Shown: positions 42,621 to 55,407 of the stretch, piece after piece
Layout of the letters: every line of letters begins with the position of its first letter
Numbering within the stretch: the stretch's first letter is position 1
Assembly (NCBI RefSeq): GCF_037975245.1
Contig: NC_092572.1
Span: 22,982,489 to 23,046,488, forward strand
Length of the DNA: 64,000 nucleotides
DNA from: Apostichopus japonicus
Taxonomy: Eukaryota; Echinodermata; Holothuroidea; Aspidochirotida; Stichopodidae
Reading direction: 5' to 3'
The notes under the pieces: generated by a model
The model's input: the letters and a program-made list of their open reading frames with translations, nothing else
Databases searched by the model: none
What the model was told of the DNA's origin: nothing
Program-made: the position numbers and the translations under genes

Positions 42621-45600
42621 GTAAGTATGTGTGTATACCGTTTTGTTTTTATTGCATGTACCAAAAAAAAAGTATAGCGACCAAAACTCGCCATCAATCA
42701 TAAAATTGTTTGATATCTTCTCCTTTTTCCACTTGATTGTCGTACCATACATCTCGAGATGTTTCATTAGAAACTTTGATATATATCTTGGTTCGTCCTA
42801 AGCTCTAAGATACATTAGTTTCATGGAAACAACAATTATGGCTAGAATGGGATTCGAGCCAGCAACCTCTGAATTACAAACCGAATGCTCTACCAAGTGA
42901 GCTATCCAGCCCTTGGTGGGAGGTGATCCCTATAAAGCCATGTTTTTGCTGGGGAGCCAGTCAGAAGCCACAGTACATTGTATATTGTGTAAACATGGAT
43001 CACGCCACAGTTTCATTCGATATAAACCAGAAAGCGGCAGAGAAGGCTTAGAAAACCAATTATTTGTGCTCAAACGTTAAGAAGGTCTTTGATGATAACC
43101 CCTAATCCAAATAGTAAGAAAGAATCAATTACACGTGTATACATTGCTCCTTTTTCGTATCACATCAATACGTTCTTTACACCTTAAAAGTCTTACAACC
43201 TTAAGACATTGTTGCTAATCAAGAGCATATATTGCGACAAATCCATTTGTGATGGCTACTAAGTTCGACGTTCACCTGAGGCAATGTTTAGCTTTCATTT
43301 AACCAATTTGATATCATTAGTTAAATTATTTTCAATGAACAAACGTCATTTAGAAAAGTTCACAATTTGGGTTTTTAGTTGAGTTAGAAGCAAAATATTA
43401 CAAATGCCTTTCTTGTATCGTTCTGTCTGTTAGTAACGAGATACAAAGAGGAAGATGGAGGACGCCAAAACACAGTAGTTCTAAAACGAAATGAATCACT
43501 TAGGTAAATGAAACCATTTTTACACTTTCGACCTTTTAATAACTAATTCTCCTCAAATTTCATTTTCCGTTTTTTTTTCCCCGAAGTGAAGAGAATTTTC
43601 AAATAAATGTTGCACTTATTCTGTAACTCAACAGAGTATATGCTACGGTGTAGTGTCGTTTGTGTATACTCTAGCCGTTCACGAAAAATGTGAGAAAAAA
43701 ATCTTGTAGCATTTACAAGTGATTAACCTTACTAATAATGAAAAAAGAACTTTGTAAAAATCAATATAATATTGAAGTTGGAAGGGTTGTTTAATATATA
43801 GCCATATCGTTCATCAGTTAGACGATATACATTCCACTTATTTGGTATTCTGCACTGCATGCTCTACGCACTTCACTATGATGTACGCCTCGTCCTAAAC
43901 TTCATATTTTATACCGAACGATATTTGTGCAACTAAATTTTTTATTTCTTCAATGGGTCTTTAAATATATTCCTTCCCTCAAAGTTGTAGGCGTTCTCTG
44001 CCTTCCGTACCAGTTAGGTACAAAAAAGGTGATGATGGTCTAACCCAGGAAAAGCAAAAAGACACAAGTACGTACACCTATACTTTAAGGCTTATATGGA
44101 ATGAATTTGTTTGCTCCTTGAATTCATAATTCGAAACAGTATTTATAACCAATATCTGAAGAATGATTTTTTACCCATCGCTACATTATATTACAGCAAT
44201 TAGTATATAACGCTAGTGAAAGTTACCTTTAAATACTGCTCTTTGGGATACCATGTGAGTATGTGGGTGTGTGTACTTGATAACGGTTAATGTTCTTTAT
44301 TATAAGCTTCAAATGTAAAGCTACATTTGTAATTTTTCTTTTCATTTGTGACTTTTTTTTACTCTTGGACGACATCAATGAAAGTTCATACTATAAAATA
44401 TGGCGACTATTACGTGTTATCTATTCATTTAAATGACCCTTCCGAAGTTTGTACTCTCAAATGTCCATGCCAGTGAAGACAATCTAGTTCATTACTGTTG
44501 ATTGGGCGCGAACCACTATTCAGTATATCCAATCGCCTGATATGGTTTTTACATTCAATATTTTATATTTACATTAGACTCGTGCAATATAATTTACGAA
44601 AATATAGGCTAAGCCCCGTATTTTGGTGAACCCAAACCTGAAAATTGATTGGATTTATTCGTATTCTTTATTCTTCCATTAAAATATCACACTTTAATAT
44701 TATTATTTTTTTTGTCTAACATAAAAGTTGGTTATCAAGCGGTTGGTGGTATAGAGGAGAATGACGATATCTCAATCATATCACGTGACGATTTCGTGTT
44801 ACTGACGGAGACATCATGCACATCTCTTGTCTCAAGATGGATTGGGTTACTCCACTCAGGAGAAAACGAAAGAATGCCAATACTTGTATCCTATGCAAGT
44901 GGTAGGTTACACGTTGTTACAGTCGAATGATTTATCAATCAATGAACTAAAGATAACACTAGAAAAAATAGTTTGCGTGGGTAAAACGACCGATGTCGAA
45001 TTCTGATACATATGACAATTTTGTTTAATCCGAGTACAAGAAACAATAATATTCTACGTCGATTTTAGGACTTATGGCAAAATAGATGTACCGTAAAATG
45101 AACACACAACACCACTGAACATTGGTAAACATCAATATTGCCCGAGGTCTGCAGTAACACAGCTTGAATTAACAAGTGCATATTCAAAGTTTAACTTGTT
45201 CATGCTTTGGAAATGTAATTAGCGCATGGTGTAAATGTTTGTTCCATATGCAGCCAGTAATTAACTGCCCTGGGCTATATTTAAAACTACAATATGATAA
45301 CTTGATGTTATCATATCAGGTAATGGCTGATCAGAATATACAAAGCGGTATTCAAAAACATCAAGTACGTTGTCTTAAGTTCACAACAACAACAACAACA
45401 TCAACAACAAGGAGAAAATCATCAAAATTTGAGAAGAATAACGTAAATAACAATATGTCCAAATTGTATTTCTTCTACCTGTTAACTTGTCAAGCTAGTT
45501 TCTACCAAGCTAGAGTCAAAATACTGTAAATGAACATATGTACAGTCATTTTAAGCCATTCTTAATGTTATTTAAAATCATTAACATGATAATGGTTGCA

Positions 45601-48600
45601 CTGGATTCTTGATATATTTGGTGTTATTGACAATAACGTAAGCAATTCCGGGCTTAATGTTTTGCTCACGGAGCTGGGCTTCCAGGTGTTAAGCAAAACG
45701 GTGATCCCTGGCTCATGCTCATGTTATTACCATACGTGCGTAATCTAGAGCCTAGTATTGTAAAACAAATATTAATGATGATTAATATTAATAAATTTGA
45801 TGCTGCGCTTGATGTTAAAGCTATTGATACCTTTGATGCCTTAATTGATCTTCACACAAAGAGTGCTTGTTTGTTATGAGAATTTCAATTTATACCACTT
45901 TGTCCATTTCTTATGATTTTTGGCTGCCTTTCGGCTCTCTATATTTTCGAGACTGTGATGACAGTTGGAGTACCTCAAGTTTTTGGTTCATATTCGATAC
46001 TTAGAACGTCAATTTGCCACAAATTATTCAAATAACTGGACCATTAAAATCCGATTTGACATACACAAAAGTGATGTTTCATGTGAAGAAAGGTGAGCAA
46101 CCAAAATGTTTATGGATCTTAAGAACACTAACAGTAATATTAAGGGAGTATATTTGTGTGACAATCACTTGTTGTGACAGTTTAGAATTGTGGTATGTGA
46201 CAGGCTATGGGTCTGTAATTATTTTTAGTTTATTTTAGATTCATTGTTGCAATTATTACTTTAAATAAATAATCCGTGCCCCTTATAAGCTGATCGAACT
46301 CTTACGCGTTTGTTAATTACGAGTTGTTGTTTAATTTTTTTTAGCTCAGGCCAAACCACATCAACAACTCATCTGGCGTAACTTTGTTGGTCTACTCTTA
46401 GAACTACCTGAACACAGAAATGTTCTAAAATCTCTCGGAATATGCTACGACGACGGTGAGTCATCCCTTAATTTAGTCACATTTATCATGCATTTCACCA
46501 TATTTGGTTTCTACGGTAACGACTAGTCACCTCTTTTCTTCCTTTTTGTACTGGTCAGATTATCTTCCTGATTAGAGAAATTTAGATTCAATTAAATCAT
46601 ACCGACATTCGTAATGGGTTCATTCATTGGTCGTACATGTTTGCGAATCAGATTTTAAGTACCGTAATTCATGACTTCTGGGTCATCAACTTGAAATGAT
46701 GTCTTGGAAGGCTTCACTTGCCAACTATGTTAATCTTCAATCTCATCTCGATAATGGTTCACGTTAAGAATTCAAAGTTATACGCATTTTGTCTCTGATC
46801 TTAGATCTTATTTACGTGGTTCATCCCTATAAGGATATCATAACTCTTCGGTCATACCTAAAGAGAGAAGTAAGGTGCATAGTTTCCACAAATACCAGAT
46901 TTACATCACTGCTTACGGCAGCATATGATGTAGTCTCTGGACTGGAGTTCTTGAATGCAAATAAGGTGAGATACGTGTACACCTTCAACCTAAGTCAGGG
47001 AATCATTCCCAATTTCCAATTTAATGCCACTTGCTCGCAACATTCTTATCACTGATATCTTTGATTGTCCGTTAGAGTTAGCTTACATTTGTAAGCACAC
47101 GGTACACACAAATAAAGTACACTTTTGGACTATTCATTGGTCTAAAACTATGTAGTAGGTTAATATTTGGACTTACATACTTTTCAAAGGAAATCTCTTT
47201 GAAGCGATCGTATTATGGAATATCTGTTGACGTGATTCATACCTAATTCAAACCTTGCTTCCTGCCTCAATAAATTAAGTTAGCATATGTTTGATATAGA
47301 AAATCTAGTGAAAACAATTCTTATCGTCCCAATTTGTTCTTGTCTTCAGTTGTTTGACAAGCGTTTTCAGAAACTGTAAATTCGTAGTTTTGACTGCAAC
47401 GCATTAACTTTCCCCTCCATATTTAAGAATAGAGATTTTATCCATATTTTAGAAACTAAGGTAATATCTCCTGTACATGCATGGTAACAAACAAGGTTTT
47501 AATTTACCTTAAAAACCAAAAACCATATCTTTAAATCAAATATTTCATTGAAATCGGTAGTGCTGTCATCCTGGTCTATGCGTCGTGAGGATTCTTGTTG
47601 ATGTTTATGATACTTGCAAGTTGTATGATTTCTGTAAACAAGAGGACGCCATAGATACTCTGGAGCAATTCAACCTTTATGAGGTATACAATTATTTTTT
47701 TGTTCATTCAGAGTTCTTTTTATTCCTTTTTTCATCTACATATGTTTGGATCACCGGAATATTTAATCATTTTATTATCAACATGTCTTTATTTACATTA
47801 GCTAAAAACAATTTTATTGTCGTTCACTTCGTGTAACGTCCTTTATAGTTAAAGACACATGTATGTAAAGTATAGTGCAAGTTGTTATTGTTTTTGGTTG
47901 TTGGTTTTACAAAATATATAAATGAGCGCGACTTTCGAATCTATTTTATTTTGGTCTGCCCTCTTAAAAGAACTGTAAATATTGCTTCTTTATGTATCCA
48001 GGATAGTGATGTTCGGACATCGTTGCCCCCTGAGTCGATATTCTTGGGAGAGTATACATCTGCAAGTGATGTTTGGTCGATTGGAGTTACACTGTGGGAG
48101 ATATTCTCATACGGTATGTAGTAGTTTTTGAAATCTTATGTACTATTTGAATCATTCTTCTATTCAATGACTATCATTATTATAAAATAACATATAAAGT
48201 ATATCGCAGTTTATGTTTTAGCTATACAAATTTAGATGTTGTACAAAGTTTGGACAATGAATCGCTTTCAAAATAAAGATGACCATTGCAACAAATATGC
48301 GATTAAATTACAATATATCACACAGACAACACAAACTACATAGACGTTTGTCTTTGTGAACGAAAACCTTGCATATCATTGTCATAAGTTTATTGGAGAG
48401 CTATTAATTATGTGAATAAAAGTGAATAATTACTGACTATTTTGCAATACTAGTTCTATTAAAAATCATTTGCGTGGGTTTGTTTTGATTTTAATAGGCG
48501 TTGCAGCTTATCCAAATGTATCGCTTTCCGAATATGAGAAACGTTTACGCGAGAATGAACGTCTGCAAAAACCAGTCGGCCTGCCCGATGAACTGTAAGT

Positions 48601-49955
48601 AACGACAGAAAGAAAGTAAATGCCACGGTGCTAATGACTGAATTCATTTGTCATTTTCATTTCATTTTCATTTTGAAGAGTCACTAATTCACACGTTATG
48701 CACACGTTATTCACACTGCTTCCGTGATCACTTAACTTTCGCAATAGCAACTTTCATATTAGCAACAGAAATGTGTGTATTACATATATCAACCACACAA
48801 ACCTGACTGGACTTTACATTCATATATAAAGACAGTGCAAATGAATGATTGACTTAACTAACCGATCAATACATGTTTAACCGATCGCGTCAGTAGTAAG
48901 CTAGTCACAACTGAGACCAACCAGTATGTGATAACCACAAAATATGCATTGAATTACCTTAAAAAAGCGAAATGATTTCGTCATATAATTGAATTGACAG
49001 CGATATGGTAATACGATGAAGCGTATCTAGATATTAACCATAACTATTACACTCGTTATGCCTTTCCATTACCTTTGAACAGATACGAAGTTGTCGAGAG
49101 CTGCTGGACACAGACAAGTTCTCGAAGACCTACAATTACTTCCCTGGTAGAAAAACTTAGGACAGTGTCTTCAAGAATTTTGAAACAGGTAATGCCAAAG
49201 AAGGTAACACACATTTTAGATCTGTCAAATATCGTGGAATTTTGTATAGCTTTTTTTTCTACGAGTATCATTGCATTAACTCTTAAAGTGTAATCCGAAG
49301 TTCATACTTTAACTGTTTAGTTACCATTAAAATGAGACATTTATAATTTGAAGTACACAAAATAAGTACACCGGTAATACTTTTGATTATTTAAATTCCC
49401 CCCCCCCCCAGTTGATGCATATCACAATAACTATGTTTTTGTCAGTGTTGTTGCAATGGATCCTTATTGAATTGTAACGCAGTGTTCACAGTGTTCTCGA
49501 TACCGAAATAGTTAGGCGTTTCACTGTCAATGTTCTAAGGATTTCCTAATTGACAGTGTCATGAAACTCGACAATTTTTTCTGCGGTTTCTGCTACAGGT
49601 AAACGATGGAAGCATCACTATTAACGATCATATACCGTCGGATGATACTGTCACCACCCAGGACTTTCTCTACGAAATAGACATTGATGATACAACTTAT
49701 CATTACCGAAAGACCGATGGTTCCGTTGGTTCCGATGCCAACATTTATTTGAAACCGCGCTCCAACAATAAATCAGCTGACAAGATATGTAAGCAATCAC
49801 TTGCAGCTACCAATCAACACAATTTTAACCTTCACACAGATCAGTATTACGAAAGATTCTTTCATCCAGCCCCGAGGGTAAAATCATTGATGGAGATATT
49901 TGAAACGAAGAAGGATGAATCGACTAGGGAAAGGTTAAGCTTTTTGACATATTGA
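42498..49955 (+). CDS. Gene D: transmembrane pseudokinase without a visible ectodomain (11 exons)
   Basis: Exons: 42498-42620, 43434-43503, 43991-44067, 44728-44901, 46345-46455, 46805-46965, 47561-47683, 48002-48113, 48498-48594, 49083-49188, 49599-49955. They form one open frame of 503 codons plus stop if a phase 1 exon precedes. The parts are TM, two linker exons, a seven-exon kinase fold and a 118-residue tail. The catalytic motifs are lost: SYAS at beta3, WRNFVGLL at alpha-C, HPG for HRD, Arg for the loop Asn (CVVR), and DFC for DFG. Five kinase exons and the TM exon have exactly the gene C exon lengths. The tail has Tyr motifs FLYEI, YHYRK, IYLKP and QYYERF. With no Ig or signal exon found upstream, it is a partial duplicate, an alternative 3' cassette of gene C, or begins at ATG 42329. 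Confidence 0.75.
42841..42912 (-). mobile_element. tRNA-Thr-like SINE head
   Basis: On the minus strand it opens GGGCTGGATAGCTCACTTGG and keeps the box B variant GCTCGAATCCC. The anticodon-loop position reads TTTGTAA (TGT, Thr). The anticodon stem is badly mismatched, so it is a tRNA-derived repeat or pseudogene, not a working tRNA. It lies in the first intron of gene D. Confidence 0.6.
43434..43503 (+). CDS. Gene D exon: juxtamembrane linker
   Basis: Acceptor TGTTAG at 43433 and donor AG|GTAAAT at 43504, phase 1 to 2. It begins [12 protein letters not shown]. Confidence 0.7.
43991..44067 (+). CDS. Gene D exon: RSLPSVP linker
   Basis: Acceptor TTGTAG at 43990 and donor A|GTACGT at 44068, phase 2 to 1. 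It begins [16 protein letters not shown]. Confidence 0.8.
44728..44901 (+). CDS. Gene D exon: kinase-like N-lobe start
   Basis: Phase 1 to 1, 174 bases. [20 protein letters not shown] then VSRWIGLL aligns with the gene C N-lobe exon; there is no Gly loop and no beta3 Lys (PILVSYAS). Confidence 0.8.
46345..46455 (+). CDS. Gene D exon: alpha-C/beta4
   Basis: Phase 1 to 1, 111 bases. [20 protein letters not shown] then SLGICYDD; the alpha-C Glu position is Phe. Confidence 0.85.
46805..46965 (+). CDS. Gene D exon: hinge to alpha-E
   Basis: Phase 1 to 0, 161 bases as in gene E. It ends [19 protein letters not shown]. Confidence 0.85.
47561..47683 (+). CDS. Gene D exon: degenerate catalytic loop
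   Basis: Phase 0, 123 bases. [13 protein letters not shown] and [12 protein letters not shown]; both the catalytic Asp and the following Asn are lost. Confidence 0.9.
48002..48113 (+). CDS. Gene D exon: PPE and alpha-F
   Basis: Phase 0 to 1, 112 bases. [20 protein letters not shown] and [11 protein letters not shown] are well conserved. Confidence 0.9.
48498..48594 (+). CDS. Gene D exon: alpha-G
   Basis: Phase 1 to 2, 97 bases. [17 protein letters not shown] ... LPDEL follows the usual kinase pattern. Confidence 0.85.
49083..49188 (+). CDS. Gene D exon: alpha-H/I
   Basis: Phase 2 to 0, 106 bases. [20 protein letters not shown] is the CW...RP motif. Confidence 0.85.
49599..49955 (+). CDS. 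Gene D terminal exon: tyrosine-rich tail
   Basis: Acceptor CTACAG at 49598, phase 0, stop TGA at 49953. 118 residues with Tyr in [22 protein letters not shown] and DQYYERFF. Confidence 0.8.
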   Translation, partial: VNDGSITINDHIPSDDTVTTQDFLYEIDIDDTTYHYRKTDGSVGSDANIYLKPRSNNKSADKICKQSLAATNQHNFNLHTDQYYERFFHPAPRVKSLMEIFETKKDESTRERLSFLTY

Positions 49956-50213
49956 ATCGACTGCAAGTATCGAACGAAAGAACAGGAAATGAAATATGAT
50001 TTGGGACAATGTTACTCTACAATATCAATGTTGATTTATGATATGAATTGATGAGGAAACGATAGTACTAACTTTGCGTTTGACTTTGTTACGATGTATT
50101 TCTTTACGTTTCATCATCGTAGATGTAGCATTTCGATAACATACCGTATGTCACACTAACCCTTACCCTTTTAATACTTTCTTTATAACTAATTCCTGTC
50201 CATGAGACGGTTA

Positions 50214-51040
50214 GTAACTGTGAAAGATAGTGATGGGTCTCTTTGTTCCTTATTTGTACTTATAACTACCTAATCCTATATAACTATATAGTGATGGGTC
50301 CCTATGTACCCTATATCCCCATACGTACCTAAAACTACCTAATACTAATACTGCATATCGACTATCAATCATTAAGAGAGGAAGTAAATGGAGCTGCTAG
50401 GAGAGACTTCGTCAGAATGGCAGAAAAAATCAGGAATGACGAAAAACACCCACTGCATGTCCCACTCATGAGTCATCTAGTGAAGTCAACCAGAACCATC
50501 AGAAATCCAAATATCTTGCGCAAATATAGAATTCAACTGTATAGAAATTCGTTCATATACCGTGCAGCAATGTTTATACAATTTGATAGTTTAGAACCAT
50601 TTATAATAGTTTCAGTAATGACTGTTTCATCATTTTATGTTTAAACCATTTTAAAATCTTATTTCATTCACTTACCATTTACCATATCATTTGTTTAACC
50701 TTAACAAGAACTGTTTTTTTATGTACGCCTTTTTATAAATATTTTATATTTATACTGGTTTAAAGTAAATCGAAATCGAAAACCTATATAGTGATGGATC
50801 CTTATGTAGCCTACATGTACTTATAACTACCTAATAATATATACCTATATAGTGATGGATCCCTATGTACCCTACGTCCCTTATAAATACTTATAACTGC
50901 ATTATAGTATATACCTGTATAGTGATGGGTCCATATGTGCGCTACATCCCTATATGTACTTATAACTACCTAATAATATATACCTATATAGTGATGGGTC
51001 CCGACGTACCCTATATCCTTATATGTTCGGATAACTACCT
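50214..51040. repeat. CCTATATAGTGATGGGTCC-type tandem repeats, split
   Basis: Units carrying TATATAGTGATGGGTCC, TACCCTA and TACTTATAACTACCTAAT occur at 50214-50340 and again at 50784-51040. Unrelated sequence (about 50341-50783) separates them. Confidence 0.8.
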
Positions 51041-51300
51041 AATCAGTATCATGAGGAAGTGGACACTATGTTTACCACGACAAATTCTGATAGCGTGTTT
51101 AAATTTATATTGAACCATTAAAATTCTGACCTCTTGTGTCAGCAATAATGATTAATTCATGATATACAAAGCTTTTTGTTTCTTCTCTAAGTATTACTAT
51201 CACGGGTATCGTTTCGCACGAATCAGGAAAGGAAGTAATTGTTTTATAGCGAGTTCATTACACATTACTGCGTAGTTGAAATATACGCAGACTAGTGGAA

Positions 51301-51434
51301 CTAGATAGATAGATATATAGATTGACAGATAGATTAACAGATAGACTGACATACAGATAGACTGACAGACAGACAGACATACAGACAGACAGATAGACAG
51401 ACAGACAGATAGACAGACAGATAGATCGATAGAA
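51301..51434. repeat. (GACA)n/(GATA)n simple repeat
   Basis: GACAGACAGATAG-type repeat. The adjoining AACTTTATTGTCCATTTC may be the end of a retroposon. Confidence 0.85.
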
Positions 51435-54400
51435 AACTTTATTGTCCATTTCAGAAAATGAAAACGGAAAAAGATTTCCCGTCGACAGTAAACATAAAAC
51501 AGTAGTGTATATAAACAGATTCATACAATAAACAAGCTATTAGTTAACAACTACGAGAATAAAAGTAAATAAGCAGAACCAGAGCACTAACAGAAGCAGC
51601 ACAGAGAGCTGCAACTGGCAGATCACACACTGTTGCCAGACTGCTTTGCACGCGAGTTGAACAAGTATATTGCCCCAGGTAAGAAAGAATTACGAAACAT
51701 GGACGTTTTAGTATGGTGCACCTGTAATCGTATCCCGGCTCTGTTGAACATCATAAGACTGTAAAAGGGTGTGTATGATCTTCTTTTATATTATTTAGTT
51801 TCTTCATCAGACTCTCTCCATATATGGATGAGAGTGACGGAAGGCTTGAATCAAATGCAGCGTTCAGTTAAATCCCGAACACGTTCCAACTCTGTCGTGT
51901 ACTTCTTCGGCATACTGCCAAAGAAACATATTATACTAGACGTTAGAACACAATGGATGACTGACTGGTAGAATAATTTCAATATCGTATAATCAACTCG
52001 GAACCAGTGGAACTAGTCTGCTTTTATTCCTTAATGCAAAACCCGTCTCATGATACACATGGCATATCGTGCATTCGCTGATCGATTTATTGTGCTTTCC
52101 ATATATAATACTGAATATTTTTTAGAAATTAATATCATAAAATATACGTTGTCTTTTAAATTTGAATCAGTAATGCCTTGTTATTTTATAGGGATGCCAG
52201 TATTAACGCCGTACACTGCACTCGCATTGACATCAAGATAGCAACCAATCCCCCACACTGGAGTATTTCTCTTACATTTTTTTTGTTTTTTTGGTAAGGG
52301 ATACTCCTTGGGTAAATACATCAGTGGTTTTGTTGATGTCTGCGGCTAGTAGCGACGAACGTTTTCTAATGTTGTCAAACAAAATTGCATTCGAGATAAC
52401 AGTTGAGTCTTAAGTTTGAAACTCACATTCAGATAGTAATCACGATGTTATTATAATTGAATCGGTTTTGGTCCTTAAAACTTCATTTTTAATACCACAC
52501 TCATCAAAATATCATAAGGCTAAGGTTCTTAGTATAGTTGATGTTCTTATCTGCTCTGAATGTTTGCTAGCTTTAAACAGATGCCGGTATGATGCTATGG
52601 AGACTATGTGACATGGCGCTATGCAATTCGCAATTCAGCACTGTATGTTAAGTAATGTGGTTTTCGATACAAGTCAAGAGGCACTTAAAGACACATGAAG
52701 CTACAATAATTAAAACTGTACTCATGGGGTGATTCTAATGATTGTTATATTCAAATGTTATTTGCAAGGCGAAGATCCAGTCACATTTTCTGTTCTCTTA
52801 AACACAATTATATCTTATTATCGCATTGGTTCATTTTCTAGTCATGCAGACTGTGTTTCTGGTAAATTAGACAGGAAATATAGTTAGTTTCATTCAGTAA
52901 TTATTTAGGTAGACCTTGTATTTTTTGGCTTCACAGTATGAAGGTATTACATAACTAGAAAAGTTGTCATATTATATGCAGTCAGTGTCCGTTGGTAAAT
53001 CATACGCGCTGGAGAATGGATAGCTAATTTACCCATATTTCCCCTTCTAAATATATGTACTGAAAACTAATTTACTCACAAACGCTCTGTCTTTCTCTTG
53101 CTAAAGCAAGAGTTTTGTTTGAAATGAAACAGCTAATGACCGTCATTTGTCATGCTTTATTTCTTGGGAACTAAATGTGTAGGTTAAGTACCGTGAATTT
53201 AAGCTATTTACACTTCAAAAGGAAGTTAATGCACAAGATGTGTTTGGATATTTTACTTTCGAATTGAATTTACTTGTAGCTGAAAAGTATAAAGTTGCAG
53301 TGTAATATCATACTGTATAGGGAGGCCCCAAACTTGAGTCTTCTAGCGATAAACTGTAACATTATTGGCCGGTTTCTAATTGACATAGTTCAGGTGAGTC
53401 CTCTTTTGTAACTTTCATGTTATGATTGTCTATCTTTGGTGTTATTTGTTCTAAAGTGAGTTACATAAAAAAAATAACAGCACTCTCTAAACAAACCGGC
53501 ATTATTTGCCTTATGCATGGTGGGATTATATTGATTTACGATCTGCGTTATGGTTACATGATCACATCATTCTTCAAAACACTCTTTCAAGGTATTATAT
53601 TTATGAATCATAATCAAAGCGACATTAGAGAGATATTTATGTGTCTTTTATTTCATTCTGATAGAGTACCAACGTTGTTTTGATTCAGAAGGGTACTTGT
53701 CGCTTAGTTGTTATAAATTCAGGGAAGTTAGTCTTACTCATGGCTTCCCTTAAGTACATGTGATGATTGTTCCTGTAACAAGTTGTATCTACGGCGATCC
53801 ATGGTGTGTAACTCTTGCCATGCAGTCAGTCTGGACCCTTTGTATTTTACGTATGCTTTCAATGTCTCTTTGTATCTTTGGTGTAGGCCTATATGGTAGG
53901 TGATGCTTATGAAATATTTACTACGGTCTAACAACAGATCTTTAGAGAACTTAAGCAACATGAAAGGAGAAACGATTGAGTCGGATCAAAACTCACCAAA
54001 CCTGTTTTTGGACACTGCCTCTTCTGCGTGATGCACTGTAATGGCGAATTTGAGTTTACGCCCAAATATCAGTCAGTGGAAAATAAGACAAGGTCCCGAG
54101 TTTGCTTGGCTTAAAAAATGTAAATCGTGTGGGCCTATTACATTATCAAACATCGCACAGGATAAAATAAGTGATTGTATGTAACTATAAGTGGCAGGAT
54201 GCGCTAATGTTTGGATTTCTGCCCGCCTGACAAGGTCAATGAGGACGCGCTAACACTGTTTAATACATCTGAGGAACATTTCAATCGATCCACCCCGGTG
54301 GCTTCAGACATACCAAATTTGGGACAGAAAGACTGACACTAAATTGAATCATTGACATCAAGTGCAGTTGTGACTGCAGTGGCAAAGACGAGAAAGAAAA

Positions 54401-55358
54401 GATAACCATTTTAATGAGAGAACTTTCAGCTCCCCTTCGGACTAACCTCATTCAACAGAACCCCCAACATGCTATGGAGGCTTTTTCCATTTGTAGAAGT
54501 GGGTGTTAAGGTGGTCGTTTCTGGAAGTGCAATTGCGGAACTAACTAAAAACCCGTGTTCCAGAGGAGCTTACAGCAAAGGTGATCGCGATTTCCAGGAA
54601 ATAACCAGAAAAAAATACCAAAGATACATAAGAGACATTCTATGTAAACATAAAATACACAGGCTAGCAGAGTGAATGCATGACAAGAGTTACAAACCAT
54701 GGGTGGTTGTAGATACAACCTGTAACAAAATAATGGAATGACGATTAATAAATATATACTACTGCTACATGTGTTGCTGTTTGTAAGAGCAAGTCACATC
54801 TGTTGACATTATACCTATGATGTCTACATATTTTTCAATTTCCCTTCCTTGAATACCCTGTTAGAATGTGGTGGTTTTCTCTCATATGACACCTTCGACT
54901 TCAAGATGCCAATCACCTGTCAGTTTCATAACAATGTTTCGTTATGAATTAGTTACATCGCATAATATTTGCTGTTACCAAACCAAGTTGAATATAGATC
55001 AGAACACCTCCTCCCCCCCCCCCCCTCCTCCAAGAAACATATATATCAGCACCCTTTGCGCGGAAGGGAGGTGGCAAAATGTGTATTGCTAGCATTGGGA
55101 CAGTTTAGCAGTTAAGGAAAAATTAACGAAACACTAAATACTATTAACCCCCCCCCCCCCCACACTTGACCTCTACAACCCAAGGCAGCCAATGTATATC
55201 TTCTCAAGATAACCGGAAGCAAAACTTATTGAACGAATCTACTTTCTCTTCTGATGCAGATAATTATTTGGTGCTGCGAAACAACCTATGCTGAAAGTTA
55301 ACAAATAAGACTGGACATTTAATACGTCGAGATCAATAGCATATCCATAATAAGTGCG

Positions 55359-55407
55359 ATGGAGTGTTTCCTTGTTTTACTTCTGACCTTCACTACTTTT
55401 CACATAG
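55359..55407 (+). CDS. Gene E exon 1: signal peptide
   Basis: MECFLVLLLTFTTFHI, then donor G|GTAAGT in phase 1. Confidence 0.85.

Larger units (their letters stand above)
49956..55358. other. Intergenic DNA between genes D and E
   Basis: No supported gene. It contains arrays of a 60-75-base unit (50214-50340 and 50784-51040), a GACA/GATA simple repeat (51301-51434), C-homopolymers near 55010 and 55150, and possible transposon scraps near 50400-50640 and 51840-51970. The rest is AT-rich unique sequence. Confidence 0.6.

Noticed and set aside
42841-42912. Functional tRNA-Thr gene
   Set aside because: The anticodon stem does not pair, and the flanking sequence fits a SINE body.
50417-50644. 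Possible retroelement C terminus (frame with RTIRNPNILRKYRIQLYRNS)
   Set aside because: The YRNS-like ending only loosely resembles LINE proteins; too short and isolated to call.
51840-51971. Possible hAT transposase scrap (LDVRTQWMTDW)
   Set aside because: One loose match to the LDVRTRWNSTY motif is not enough without a search.
54469-54675. Small + strand frame of 68 codons
   Set aside because: No signal peptide, domain or splice partner; not related to the receptor exons.
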